In this document: positions 24,118-35,549 of the stretch, piece after piece
Layout of the letters: each line of letters begins with the position of its first letter
Position numbering within the stretch: position 1 is the first letter of the stretch
Source: Deroplatys truncata
Lineage: Eukaryota > Arthropoda > Insecta > Mantodea > Mantidae
Direction: 5' to 3'
DNA length: 64,000 nt
Assembly (NCBI GenBank): GCA_030765065.1
Contig: CM060979.1
Span: forward strand, 19,621,001 to 19,685,000
The notes under the pieces: model-generated
Told to the model about the DNA's origin: nothing
What the model saw: only the letters and a program-made list of their open reading frames with translations
The model's database searches: none
Position numbers and translations under genes: made by a program

Positions 24118-25336
24118 AGTTTGTTGTTTTTGAAGTGCTGACATCTGTGTTTCGTTTCTAGCAACCCAAGCCATGACTTCTCGCGATCAATCCGTAAACA
24201 TAACCTTATCCGACGAAAGCTAATTTTCAAAATGTAGCAATGATTTGGTATCTGCGTTATAAAATGACGTGCATGTTCTAGTTGGTTAAAAGTTCCATTG
24301 TAGCAAATTGGGTTATGGGCCGTTCTCGGTTTAAAACCACATGCTAAAATGTATTTTGCTACGATAACAAATGCATTCAAAATGGAGCAAGCAAAGAATG
24401 AAATGACATAATAGAATTACAGGCTTCATGAATTCTGCTATGTTAAATTGAGGTGCTAGGCTTTAGATTTGACTCTGCTACATTGAAATACTTATACTTT
24501 AGTTCTTTTAAGCCTCATCTTTATTTTGAATTCAGAGTGTAAAACTATAGCACTTTTGCTGAAATTAAAGAACAATGTACATTCTTAGATCGTTTTTTAC
24601 TCGTGAAACAGAGTATTTTACGCTTCAAGTTATGTATTTATACCGTGGTTTAAAAAGTAATGTTATGTAGGCCTTTACCTTCGTTTCTAGAGTATCAAAA
24701 AGTTTACGCCTAGCTATAAAAAATCTCGATTCAAGTTAAGCCAAATGAGCAAACTGATTTTTGAGTTTTTTATGGGCGAAGAAGGAATATTTATAACTTG
24801 TTAATGTGGAGGCCAGTATTGTGCCATTTTTAGGAACGTGGTATAATTAAGTTATTTCAAACTGATTTTGAAAATAAAGGTGAAAAAAAATCTATTAAGT
24901 TGACGAGTACATTATTTGCAAGTTAATCGGTAGCTAGTATTATGCTTGGACCTCTACATGGAATTCTCGGGCGGCGAGACCCCCTCGCCCAGTATCTACG
25001 GTTTTAATTTACTGAGAAGCCTGCAGTTTCATTTATTTTATTCAATTTGCTAGGATCAAAATTATTATTTTCCAAAGAGATTTATTCCCATCAACATGGA
25101 GTTGGAAATGAGCGAGTTGTCTATTTTATTTTTTTCTTATATGTACATTGGTACAGATTTTTAAAACTTATCTAGGTACTTGTATACTTTATTTCATTTT
25201 CACGTTTGAACAAAATATTAGACTGCCTCTGTGGTTGGCATTCTGACTTCTCAACCTTGGGTTTGATTTTTGGCCAAATTTAGCTTTAATTACCAGCGAT
25301 CTTTCTTTATTAAATACAGAGTCACTAGGTACTGTA
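24118..25336. other. No recognised feature
   Basis: The 92-codon minus ORF at 24102-24380 has no recognisable domain. The rest is AT-rich. Confidence 0.45.
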
Positions 25337-25470
25337 GTTTAATTCTATGTTATATAATTATATGGCCTGTTGTTATTACTTCACAGAGTTCCAAGAGTTC
25401 TATGTCTGACAAAGAAAACACAAGATTTAAGAGAAATATTTTATTTTTCAACATAGTCACCTGGTAAATC
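25337..25470 (-). repeat. Mariner 3'-end fragment
   Basis: About 120 bases match 30478-30600 closely (shared: tatggcctgttgttattact, cacaagatttaagaga). At 30478 this sequence is the 3' end of a minus-strand mariner transposase, so this is an isolated end of the same element. Confidence 0.65.
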
Positions 25471-26419
25471 AGCACATTGCAGAGGATAGGAAGTGAAACG
25501 TGGTGTACTGAAGCCAGTGAGGGTATAACTAGAAAATGATGCCATTACATGATGCTTGTAGCAGAGGCCATTTCACAAAATTTTCATGGAGTTTATTTCC
25601 AATTACATTAATAACAAACCATCTTTAATAATACCTCTGTGATCAAAAGAAAATTGCTCTTGTATAACATAAAATGGACTAAAATTTGAGAAAACTAATG
25701 TATATTATTTAACCCATTGGGGTTGTATGTATGCTTTTGAGTTTTACCTCAGCTAATAGAAAACATAAAATATATAAAATGTGTATAATATTTTGTGTAT
25801 CATATACTAGCAATTCATAAAATAACTAAAAAAGAATGGTCTTGTGATACTACTTCCATCAAAAGTAACTGAGTAAAATATAACTAAGTCAAGTTACAAA
25901 CAGTCCCGAGTGTGTTAATAGAAGTTAATGGGGTTATACAAATGAAACAATTGAAAAAAAAACCAGTATTTAGTTTTAAATATGTATAATATGACATGTA
26001 ACTGCAGAATTCCTTTCACTATAATCATTAATTTTTGCTATACTAAGATGCCAATGACCTACACTATTCTTAAAATATTTGGCCCCAAAATGTGACATAT
26101 GTGTATTTTCTATCAACTTCGACCAGTGGTATTGAACAGTGAGCAATACATACACTTATAATGCAGGACGCTGCTTAGATGAATGATTGATAACAAAATT
26201 AGTTGCACCTGTACACTGCTCTGTATAATCCGTAAGGCCTTGTTACAACATGCCCACACATGCTGTTTCGAACCCAGTGAGAAGCATTCCTATATTTGAA
26301 TGGCTGTAGGAAACTGGCAATTTCTGGGAACATTCACATAACGACTTATATCACTGGTGAAATTGACACTATTTCCACAAGCTTGGCCTTGTTATTGATG
26401 AAAGTGCCATTGTCTGCAG
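25471..26419. other. No recognised feature
   Basis: AT-rich and unassigned. Confidence 0.5.
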
Positions 26420-27110
26420 CTTAAGAAGATTACTAAGGGAGAAGGAATTCCAAACTTGGTGTTCTCATTCTTAAAAAGGAAAAGGGTGTATTTCTTTATA
26501 AGCAATTCACTCCCATAAGGAGTTGGATCCCCAGACCAGAGGGCCTAAGTAGTGGTGAATGGAAGGAAGCACTGAAAATGACAGCATTCATTTGTGCAGT
26601 TAGGGAACACCGGGCAGGTTTTACGACAGCAACTTGCACCAGTGAGATAGAAACCCTTGTCCTGGGTCCGACCACATGAAAGCATACTTAGAAGTATAAG
26701 ACACTACCAAGTGCACTCAATGATTGCCGAAGCCCTCAAACTCCAACAGTACCATGCTTACGAGGAAATCCATGGTATCGCAGAGAATGGATCAAATGGA
26801 AGGGTCAGCATCATAGTCATTCAACCTGGCTCATGTATAGGATCCTAGTGTCAAATGAGAAACAGACAAAGACCAGTTCAGAGAAATGTGCATTTACAAC
26901 ACAACAGTGTCATACTTCTGCAATAAACATATCATCTTGCTTCAACTGGCATTGTTGGCTAACTAATTGGAGCCATGGGGCGCTATCCTATGCTCTTTTG
27001 TATCATTTTGCAGGAAATATAAGTTAAAAAATTTGTTTATTAAAGCAGTGGCCCTCAGTATTATTAAAGGGACACTAGCTATATTGAAAAATCATTTGTA
27101 TTGTATGTAA
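26420..27110 (+). pseudogene. R2-like LINE, C-terminal fragment
   Basis: Frames in succession give GEWKEALKMTAFICAVREHR, an eroded zinc-knuckle region (HRAGFTTATC, IETLVLG), RHYQVHSMIAEALKLQQYHA, and YEEIHGIAENGSNGRVSIIV. This is the layout of LINE C-termini with a cysteine motif followed by the KRH-type helix and a PD-(D/E)xK-like nuclease core, as in R2-type elements; the (R)VDII acidic site reads RVSII here. Further eroded similarity runs to about 27110. Clade assignment is from motif memory only. Confidence 0.55.
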
Positions 27111-27337
27111 ACTTATTTCTTCTTATATAAAAATTTGTTTGTTTTAGATAAAGCAATTTCCATAACTATTTCAGATTATAATTAGTGTTTCATATGGTTA
27201 AACTTTGCTATAAGTTATTAGTATTGTTTACAATTTCAATTATGTATTTATATCCCTTTGTTGTTTAGTATGCTTTGTTTATGGCAGTCTCCTATTGGGG
27301 AAGCTGAATTTGTTAATACATTCAGTATATATAGTTA

Positions 27338-27705
27338 TATAGGTTGGATCATTTAAGTTGAGACTGTACAATATCTCCAAAACTAAGCATTGCAGAAAGA
27401 AATGTCTGTAATAAATAAAAGTTGCTTGATTTTATGGGGAAAAGTAAATGCATTAGTCGTGTTTTGTTTTGAAGAAGTTATGATAGTCATAGGGTCAATT
27501 TAATTTTTTTAAATGGGAACCTACAATTAGGGTCAAATTAAATTGACCTAAAGTTACCATTACAACATACTCCGAATAAAACACGATTAATGGCATTTAC
27601 TTTCCCCCATAATATCAAGCAACTTTTATTCAAGACATTTCTTTCTAGAACACTTAGTTTTAGAGATATTGTACAGTCTCAACTTAAATGGTCCACCCTG
27701 TATAT
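27338..27705. mobile_element. Palindromic MITE, about 368 bp
   Basis: The two arms are inverted copies over roughly 150 bases each. The left carries atttaagttgagactgtaca and the right its inverse near 27667-27690. The ends are tataggttgg and its partner ccaccctgtata, with TA at each edge, as in Tc1/mariner-derived MITEs. The centre, near 27520, contains aaattaaattgacc. No coding sequence. Confidence 0.8.
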
Positions 27706-27829
27706 AATCAATACAATGATGTCACCCAGGCTCACGGATTTTTAAGCATTAAACACAGGATGAAAGGAAATAACGTTGAACTGTTGTTAGATTTCATGCA
27801 GGGACATCCACGTAACATACCATCCCCAT

Positions 27830-28930
27830 ACAATAGGTAGAGGAAGTATTGTATTCCATCAAAAGCAGATCCAGGATTCCTTTAGGAAGCAGCCAACATA
27901 TTTTAAAAGATGCCTTATTAATGAGCAAAATGCAGTTAGTAATAGAGTATTTTCATTTCTAAATTTTCAAACTTTACACAAGTGATCCACACTTTGGATG
28001 CAAAAATTGATTTAAATTTTGAGAAAATTTATAACCTGATTTATTAAATACCTAATTATGTTTCAAACATATTATTTATGTAGTTTGATTACTCGGTTTT
28101 GTTCTAAGTTATTGATCCTCATTATTGGAGCTTAATTTTTATTCAGAGGCTATTTAAAGTAAGGGTAGAGCATATTTGATTTTGCCTATCTGTATTTTGT
28201 TCTTCTTTCCTCCTTTCATTTCAAGTTAGTGGATACAGTACACTGCTATGATAAATTCTCTCATCGACTGTGAAAAAACAGATGCTCATTTGGTAAAGTA
28301 AATAAAAGGAAAGGAACATTCCTAAGATAAAATAAATACGAAGTAAATAAAATAGGAACAAAATCACAGATTAATAACTGATTTTATCACAAAAAAGCAA
28401 CACCATAACCTTAAGTATAACAATTGCCATAGTTTCTATAATTAAGGGGGGAGGCTACAGCCCTTTCCTGGATCTGCCTTGTATTCCACTCAAAAAGTGT
28501 TGCATGTGTGTATCTGAAAGAGAACACACAACTCAAAAATGAAATTGGATAAATACCAAACTTGGCATTAAGTTCATCTTCCAAAATGCTACAATAATAT
28601 TTGGAAGAAAACTCCCTCACCCCAAACTACTCTTTACATCAAACAATTTTGTATTACTTTTGATTTTCCCAAAAAAGATCCCAATTAAAATAACACATGT
28701 TTAGGATACTTGCATGACTAATAAATAAATATATAAAATATATCTTGAATTTTCTGTGAATGGCCCATGAAGTCCCTATATTTGATTGAATTTTATATAG
28801 CAACATGCAAACTTAAATTAGACATAAATTTACTACGAAAAAATGCAGAGCTCTTCAAAGTGCATAATTTGTATGAAATATTTTTTTTTTTTTTGGTAAT
28901 GTTAACCGTTTTCGTAATATTCCATTTGAA
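27830..28930 (+). mobile_element. Family A element, copy A6 (split in two)
   Basis: A left piece at 27830-27866 (aggaagtattgtattcca) and a right piece at 28478-28930 (from attccactcaaaaag to the accgttttcg region) belong to one A copy. They are separated by 611 bases that have their own inverted ends. The right terminus of A is missing. Confidence 0.65.
27867..28477. mobile_element. Insert with hAT-like inverted ends inside A6
   Basis: The left end gcagatccaggattcct pairs with the right end aggatctgc region (reverse ggcagatccaggaaaggg). A G-run/ctacagcc stretch precedes the right end, a feature common in non-autonomous hAT-like elements. The flanks both resemble the A sequence ttgtattcca, so an exact target duplication cannot be separated from A itself. 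Confidence 0.45.
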
Positions 28931-29947
28931 AGTTTAGAACTCTCGCAAGCATCATCTAATAGACATGCTTGAAACTTTGCATTTTTTCCCCTTTCCTTTG
29001 TTTACATTACAAGGCCTTGTTACCATGAATACACATCTGAATGCAGTTTCCGCATATTGTAAATCTATGCACTTCATGCTTAATTTGAAATCACTCCTAG
29101 GCAAATATATATGTGAAAGGCATAGCACTTTTAATATGAATACTATTGCATATAGCATAATATATGAACTATAATCAGGAGTATCTTCCGGGAAAGAAGG
29201 CATAATGTTCTGGAGTTTTCTCATTCAGACATCCAGAGGGGGCTTCAAAACAAAAGTTACACATGGTTATGCAGGCCAAATAATTTTTACTGAGTCACTG
29301 ATTTAGTTATTTGAAACAAACATACATAGAAGACATCTCATTTGCATATATCATTTTGATCATTAACACAATCTGCCCATATATTTAATGAAAGTATTTC
29401 TGTTGAAGTGCAAAAACTTCTCCCAGTGAAATTTGTTACCAGGACATTTTCTGGTCTCCTATTACAAACTATATGATCAACTTACCATCCTAAGAGTAAA
29501 AGAGGAGGTTAAAATTAAAAATAAGTAGATGACAAAAAAACTGTCCATTTCTGATAATTGCAGCTGGTTATCTGAAGTTTCTGCAAGATGTATTTCCTTC
29601 ATAGTGAAAAATTATGGCATTAGTTAATGGCCATCCAACTATGTTTGTCCTAACAGGTGGATTGAGTGCTTTGGTTCTGTTGGACAGATGGATTTGAACC
29701 TCAAAATTTTTTCTGGATATTAAAAGAGAGGCTGAAGCTGGACCTCAAAATCCTTCGGCAACATATCTTTTTTAACAGCTTGTAGAAATACAGAACAATT
29801 GGGGTTCTTAAAGTGTCATTCAAAACTGCATAAACCAGGAAGAAAGCAAGCCATTCATCACTTGTAACATCTCAGGGCTATAGAGAAGATGAACAAAATG
29901 ATAATTAGTAGGTGCTCAAAATAGTCTATCAAGAAGCTAAAATGTTT
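28931..29947. other. No recognised feature
   Basis: Two overlapping ORFs on opposite strands (28952-29224) have no recognisable motif. The rest is AT-rich. Confidence 0.45.
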
Positions 29948-30440
29948 TTAATAAAAGTTGCTTAATTTATTAATGGGAACCAGAATAAAAAAAATTATGC
30001 TTCCATTTAAAATTATAAAGTTGCACCCCTGGTGCATCAATTGTATGTTATACCTCTCATGCAAGTTAAATAGTTTCTTTAACCAAAGTTGGTCTACATC
30101 AAATACTTTACTGAAGTCTAAGAATATGCCCAACATGTTTATCTTTACTATCTAAAGCTGTTAAGTAATTGTGATCTCAGTTGTTTTATGTCGAATGCCT
30201 TGCTTGTAATCAGGACTAATAGTTCATTTATACTACTCAGCAACATTTTTGTTATAATTATATCATGTGTAACTATTTCCATGGAGTATTTATTACTCAG
30301 TCCATTTATTATAGTAATTATTTCCTCAAGAGTTACCTACTTCATAAAATTTACATTACTGGCAGAACTATATCCATTGTGTTTTTGTTTGTACCATTTC
30401 TTTAATTGCTTCTGTAAAATGAGTTTAAAACATGTGTAGC
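29948..30440 (-). pseudogene. Jockey-like LINE, reverse transcriptase core fragment
   Basis: Minus-strand reading gives an eroded LSPDYKQGI-type segment (RT motif with the Q-G-F box), then MLGIFLDFSKVFDV, equivalent to the catalytic GVFLDLSKAFD box that supplies the first aspartate, then LWLKKLFNLHERYNI. Multiple stops lie between segments. It could derive from the same family as 17698-18300, which carries the complementary 3' part. Confidence 0.72.
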
Positions 30441-30477
30441 AACTTCAGTGGTATTGGTAATATTTCTATTGTTATGC

Positions 30478-31100
30478 TGTAATTCTATGTTATATAATTA
30501 TATGGCCTGTTGTTATTACTTTACAAAGTTCTAAGAGTTCTAGGTCTGACAAAAAAAACACAAGATTTAAGAGAGATATTTTATTTTTCAACAAGTCACC
30601 TGTAAATCAACACATTTAATTCAAGGACTTTCCAAATTTTTAATGCCCGTAAAATAAGATTTTCCAATTGTGCAAAATAAGGCCTGTCTTGGCTTCGACC
30701 TCATCATTTGAGTACATCTTCATCCACTCAGCCATTTCTTCAAGGTTGACAACATAATCACTGTGAGCCAAACCTGACAAATATGGCAGGTGTGCAAGCA
30801 CTCAGAAGTGAAGGTCATATACTTTTGCAGCAACAATCTCAGACATGTGTGAAGGTGCACTATTGTGATGAAAGAGAACTTCCTGTTTTGCAATGTTTAA
30901 CCTCAACAGTATCCTCCAGTTGGGTCAATAGTGAAGTATAATGAAACCATAGCCATGAGTTTTCCTGCATATTGAACCATTTTTGCTTTCTTTGGTACAC
31001 TTTCACCTGTTGGCACCCACTGTTTGGACTGCTCTTTCATCTCTGGCATGTAATGATGAATCCAATCTCATTTACCGTTACAAAACACCGGGGAAACTCA
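30478..31100 (-). pseudogene. Mariner transposase, catalytic and C-terminal part
   Basis: Minus-strand reading, with stops and shifts, gives a SGCQQVKVYQRKQKWF-type segment, VLFHHNSAPSHMSEIVAAKV (the HDNAP box with the second catalytic Asp replaced by Asn), VLAHLPYLSGLAHSDYVV (PHPPYSPDLAPSD equivalent) and a final GD-Y-EK-like end. This is the layout of a DD34D mariner transposase. The third Asp is also lost (SGLAHSD for SPDLAPSD), so it is inactive. The N-terminal helix-turn-helix half is missing. Confidence 0.78.
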
Positions 31101-31137
31101 CTGGAATCAAATTGGGTTTAAACAAGTGTAAACACAC

Positions 31138-31260
31138 CAACTTTTCTCTGGTTTCTAGCCAGGTAAATGGTTGAAACCAACGTTTCGAAGTTGTTCATCG
31201 TCTTCAGGATAAACGTCGGTTTCAAACCATTTACCTTACCAGAAACCTGAGAAAGTTTAG
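31138..31260. repeat. Hairpin of Penelope-type terminal sequence
   Basis: The left arm (ctctggtttctagccaggta, aatggttgaaaccaacgttt) and the right arm (aaacgtcggtttcaaacc, atttaccttaccagaaacct) are inverted copies of about 48 bases around a loop containing gttcatcgtcttcagg. The same motifs recur in the arms at 49497-51470. Confidence 0.7.
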
Positions 31261-31734
31261 TTATTATGCCGTCAGAAAGCTTCACCTCTTAAGTGTAAAC
31301 ACTATTGAGCAATGTTTATTCGAATGCGGTACCCATCGAGCGGAAAGCCTTTTCATATTCAAAACTTAATGTAAAATGTAGTGGACACGCCTCGATATCT
31401 TTGCGTCAGCTAAATCGCGTACCTTCAATCGGGGATTACCGAGTGCAATTTTTGTCGTAATCTGGTCGGTTGTAGCAATTTTGAAATGCCCTGAGCACTT
31501 ATCATCTGGGTCTACAGTCGTACTTACATTCAGCAGCCCATTTTTTTAACCATTAAAAACGAAAGGCTAAGGATCCTTTAATGTCTAATACTTATGTGCG
31601 AGGGTGTTCAAAAAGTAATGCAACATAGTTTTTCCCTCGGCCAATAATTTGTGGTTCGGGAATCTGTACATTTGGTGCGACATATCCTTCAGGATTTCTG
31701 CGTCATCCATGTATTTTCATTAATTTCGATAGAC
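31261..31734. other. No gene; isolated mariner-end-like motif
   Basis: gagggtgttcaaaaagtaat at 31603-31622 resembles the terminal repeat of some mariner elements, but no partner end was found. Confidence 0.35.
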
Positions 31735-32010
31735 GGCAGCACTATTACCAGATGCTAACCTCTAGTTCCCGAGGTCGCGGGTTCAAACCCGGCGGAGCGC
31801 GATGGATTTTTTTCGGGCGAAAAAATCCTTAGCAAGGCTTCCTCCGGAAGGGAAGTAAAGCCGGTGGTCCCGTTTCATAGATTTACGGCATGTAAAAGAA
31901 CCTCAAGCTTGATAGAAGCCTCTGAGCAAAATTGCCGGTCTTTCACGCCCAATGTAGAATGGGATGCTAAGGACCACAGCCGTTAAAGAGCGTCCGTAAA
32001 TAAAACTTTT
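31735..32010 (+). mobile_element. tRNA-derived SINE, family S copy 4
   Basis: It has ctagttcccgaggtcgcggg and box B gggttcaaacccggcgg, then the standard body to aataaaactttt. The first 15-20 bases of the head are eroded and no clear target duplication was found. Confidence 0.82.
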
Positions 32011-32784
32011 TTTTACGGTTACCAGCGATCGAAATTGCGTATTAACTGAGGCATGTTCTAAACAAAGAGCAGTGATTGAAGATTTCTTTTGACGGAAAAC
32101 GATACCTCACAAATATATATTCAGGGGTGCCCATCCCCCCCCCAAAGGCTATGGACGCATTGCTTCCAAAACAATCGTCCTGTCCCCCCCCTCCCACTAT
32201 TTTTTTTGAAAGTTCAATTTAAAATATTGTTTTTTTTTAATGCGGCTGGAAACCTTCGAAAGGGGTTGTCTTATAGGTGCTGTAGTAGTTATTGTGATAC
32301 CCGTACACAATAAAAGCTTAAACAAATAATTGGAAAGTTAAAACCAATTCTTAAAAAGTCATTAATATTTACAGCAAAAAATAAAAATATTTGGTATTTA
32401 GTGTATTTTATTACTTGGTATTTCAATGTATTCTATTATAGCTATCTAAATAGACCAATATAGCAGTATACTCATAATACCGCTATAGGAACCTAGAACT
32501 ATATACCTACCTATAGGTAATGATATACTTCTTTCTATACATTTCCAAAAATTATCATTTGATACGCCACATTATACCATACAGTTTGGATGAAATTGTA
32601 CTTAGCATTACTTTGGGGGGGGGGATACAGCACATGTAGATTAACAAACCTAAAGATACAAACTGAGTTAACAATTACAGTACCTACTCGATTAAAAATT
32701 GTAATAAATGTGTTTACGATATATTATCTATGTTAATTTACTTCAATATTTTTGTATTCCCCAAAATTATGAATTCCCCCCTCC
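32011..32784. other. No recognised feature
   Basis: C-runs near 32136 and 32185 and a G-run near 32617. Otherwise AT-rich and unassigned. Confidence 0.45.
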
Positions 32785-34110
32785 CCAAATGTTCCTGATG
32801 GTGCAACTTGCACTTTATATTCGAGGCAATCCACAAATCACAATTAAACAACTTACTGCTGAACTTGACATCTATTATGCCAAAGCCAACGTAATTGTTC
32901 ATCTGTTACGGTATTTAAAGGTTTGTGCCATTTTTCTACTCTAACTGGAAATAGTAATGTGAAGTTATAACAATTTGAAAGAGGAAAACAATTTGGATTA
33001 AATTTGTCGGTTTTCGAAATTTGCAAAATTAAATATAATTCAAGAAAGAAGAATGATTCAAATATCGTTAAATATTAAGAATGGAATGATAAAAACTAAT
33101 AAGAAAAAATAAGTTTTCTTAGATTAAAAAATACAAGATGGTGTAATTCAAGGAAAGTGTTAAAGCAATAGGATTCAAAAATAAATATTGAATTCTTATC
33201 AGTAGGAGCTAAAATAAAAGTGTAAATAATGTGTTAATTTATAAAAGCAACACTATTATCTTTATTATTATTGAAGGTGAAAGTAAGATTTTAAAGTGGA
33301 AATCTGATATAAGAAATATGAATTCATTTGAAGCAAAACAAAAGACAACTTGAATAAAGTATGGGTCCATAAGCATAAATCAAGATTTACTAGCAAATGA
33401 AAAAGTAAAAAAGAAGACCAATGTAGTTAAAGGCGGGTAATAAATGCAACTAAAAAAAAAAAACTATAGTAGTGCTAAAATAAAAGACAATTGAAGTAAT
33501 TAATGGGAATATCAAATGGATTGATACTGAAAAATAAGTATATAATAAAAATTTAATGAAATGAATCAATTAATATTGTTGGTATAAGACATTAAAGAGA
33601 TCAAGGTTATCTAAGGACATTGTTAAATGAGAAGAAGATTTTTGCCCATTAGGTTCCTCAAAACCTAACAGAAGACCATAAGGAGTAAAGAAAGGTTATT
33701 TGTGCCTAATTGCTTGCTTATATGAGCTTAATGACAACAATTTTTTGCCAAACCTTGTCACAGGTGATGAAATATGGGTGCATCACTTCGAGCTGGAACA
33801 AAAGCAATCCAAGAGAGTGCCATGACACCGCATCTTCTCGGAAGAAGTTCAAAACCGCACCCTCAGCTGGTAATGTAATGGGTAGTCTTCTGGACCTGGG
33901 ACTCATAAGGGGTTACTCTAATGGAAGTACTCCCTCGTGGTCAAGCAATCAACGCCAGAGTCTATTATGCAACTTTTAGGAATTTGAAGAAACCATTCCG
34001 CGCGTTCGTCGCCACAAAAATGTGAAATTCTCCTTATCTACGGCAACGCATAGCGCCACACAAGTCTGCAAACTCGAGAGACGAAATTACAAAAGTGATA
34101 TGGAATTCTT
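32785..34110 (+). pseudogene. Mariner transposase fossil, split by an insertion
   Basis: The 5' part (32793-32943) reads IRGNPQITIKQLTAELDIYY and LLRYLKVCA, the second helix-turn-helix and the start of the linker. The linker resumes at 33636 with VPQNLTEDHKE and RKVICA, then GDEIWVHHFELEQKQ (first catalytic Asp in GDE.W), RKKFKTAPSAGNVMGS, and an eroded NARPHTS-like stretch near 34030-34070 (second Asp). The third catalytic region is lost. Stops and shifts are frequent. Mariner is DNA cut-and-paste; this copy is dead. Confidence 0.82.
32944..33635. mobile_element. AT-rich insertion splitting the mariner fossil
   Basis: About 690 A-rich bases with no ORF interrupt the transposase exactly between VCA and the following VPQNL segment. 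The borders are tgtgccattttt and tttttgccca, hinting at a short duplication of tgcc(c)a. Origin unknown; an old retroposed, A-rich sequence is possible. Confidence 0.5.
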
Positions 34111-34129
34111 AAAACAGAGACACAATGCC

Positions 34130-34720
34130 CCAGCTTCTAAACATATAACATGTTTAAAGAATAGAAATTGAGTCGTATTAGATACACAATACATCATGTA
34201 CCTTTTTAACGAAATATGTTTCGGTAATGTATTTCCGTCAGCTAGATGCTGATTGTTGCTGAATGGAACACGCAGATGCTGCTGTCCTCTGGTGGCATTT
34301 CTAGGGATGTTCTCGTGAGGATATCTAAAATATCTATAAATGCTTTTGACATCAAGAGGTTCCTGTTATATACTTTAACAGTTCTGATACTAGGTTTTGT
34401 TTCATGATTTTCTTGCCAAAAATGTGCTGCTATTGCTGAGTTTTCTTCTTGTCTGTATTTTATGTTTTTGAGATGATCTTTGATCCGTGTTGCATTTCTT
34501 TTTGTTTTACCATTATAGAATTTGTTACATTTGCAGTTTATTTTATGCATGCCTGATTTGTCCTTTTTGGGTACGGTGTCGTTTAGTTGAGAATTCAGAA
34601 GGTTCCTAATGGAGTAACTGCTCTTTGGTGTTAATTCCTCTGTTGAATTTATCCTGAGCCACTGGATGGTATGTGAATTTTCTGAGTGACTTTTTCTCTT
34701 TGTGCGGAGAAAATAAAATA
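34130..34720 (-). pseudogene. Penelope-like element, GIY-YIG endonuclease end
   Basis: Minus-strand reading gives SIRNLLNSQLNDTVPKKDKS, then MHKINCKCNKFYNGKTKRNA (the GIY-YIG core equivalent of GIY-INC-YIG-T-R) followed by TRIKDHLKN, IAAHFWQENHETKP and MPPEDSSICVFH. This is the C-terminal nuclease domain that nicks target DNA in EN-containing Penelope retroelements. Core residues differ: N for the usual Y/V-I before GKT. The reverse transcriptase upstream is absent. The 3' flank to 34130 looks like its untranslated tail. Confidence 0.87.
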
Positions 34721-34859
34721 TGTACCATTACAACAAACTTTGCATGAACTTTTGAGGGTCTCTTAAAATACAGGGAGTTAGTCTAACATGCAAAAAAATT
34801 ATACCAGTAATTAAAATTAATGAATTGCATTTCAAATTATATGCCCCATATGTGACTAC

Positions 34860-35480
34860 CATTTACCTGAACCTCCATCTGCTGGCACTCTCTCCATTTG
34901 TCAATAACAGCAGATATCTGTCTTGATCATGTTGGTCCCACATTCGATTACCTATATGTTTTAAATGCTCCGTATCACAAATTTTTGTCTTTAGTAAACT
35001 CCTTTAGCAGTGGATTCCACAAAAAATAGACCATAGGATTAAGATCTGTAGAATATGATGGCCATAAATTTGTTTCTATGAAATCAGCAGTTTATCTGTA
35101 GGTATTCCACTCTTACTTCATGAAATGATGCAACATTTTGCATAATCTGACTTCTTCTATTCCTGGAAACATTTCTGAGATAGGACATCTTCACATATGA
35201 TTGTGCACTGAACCTGATTTCCTGTTCCATGAAGAGTAACTTAATTTCTCCTCCGTTTAAAACACCTGCAGAAACCATAACAGAATCTGAGAACATCATC
35301 ATTTTTCATGCAATTGTATCTTGTGCAATTTGTTTTTCTTTTTGCCCTCTGTCATAAACTTGGTCTTTCAGAGTGTTTTTAGGAACCTCAGTAGCACCCT
35401 ACACTCATCTATGAACTATATTTTGTGGATTTTGGATTTTCACTCCGCTTAAGTGTCTCACGGCTCCAGCTAATCTTTTC
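34860..35480 (-). pseudogene. Tc1/mariner-superfamily transposase fossil
   Basis: Minus-strand reading gives MFSDSVMVSAGVLNGGEIKL, equivalent to the FSDE...VMVWGGV block; the Glu after FSD is replaced. FMEQEIRFSAQSYVKM follows. After a gap comes a TDLNPMVYFLWNPLLKEF segment, equivalent to SPDLNPMDY with the catalytic Asp retained. Stops and frameshifts are frequent. The lineage differs from the mariners at 30478 and 32785. Confidence 0.65.
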
Positions 35481-35549
35481 TAGGATGTCAGAACAGTTAC
35501 ATTGTTCCTTCCTACACATTTAAATGACAAACCTAACTTGCTAATGTTT

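Noticed and set aside
31600..31625. Mariner-like terminal motif ttcaaaaagtaatgcaac
   Set aside because: No inverted partner, TA pair or transposase attributable to it was found, so no element was called.
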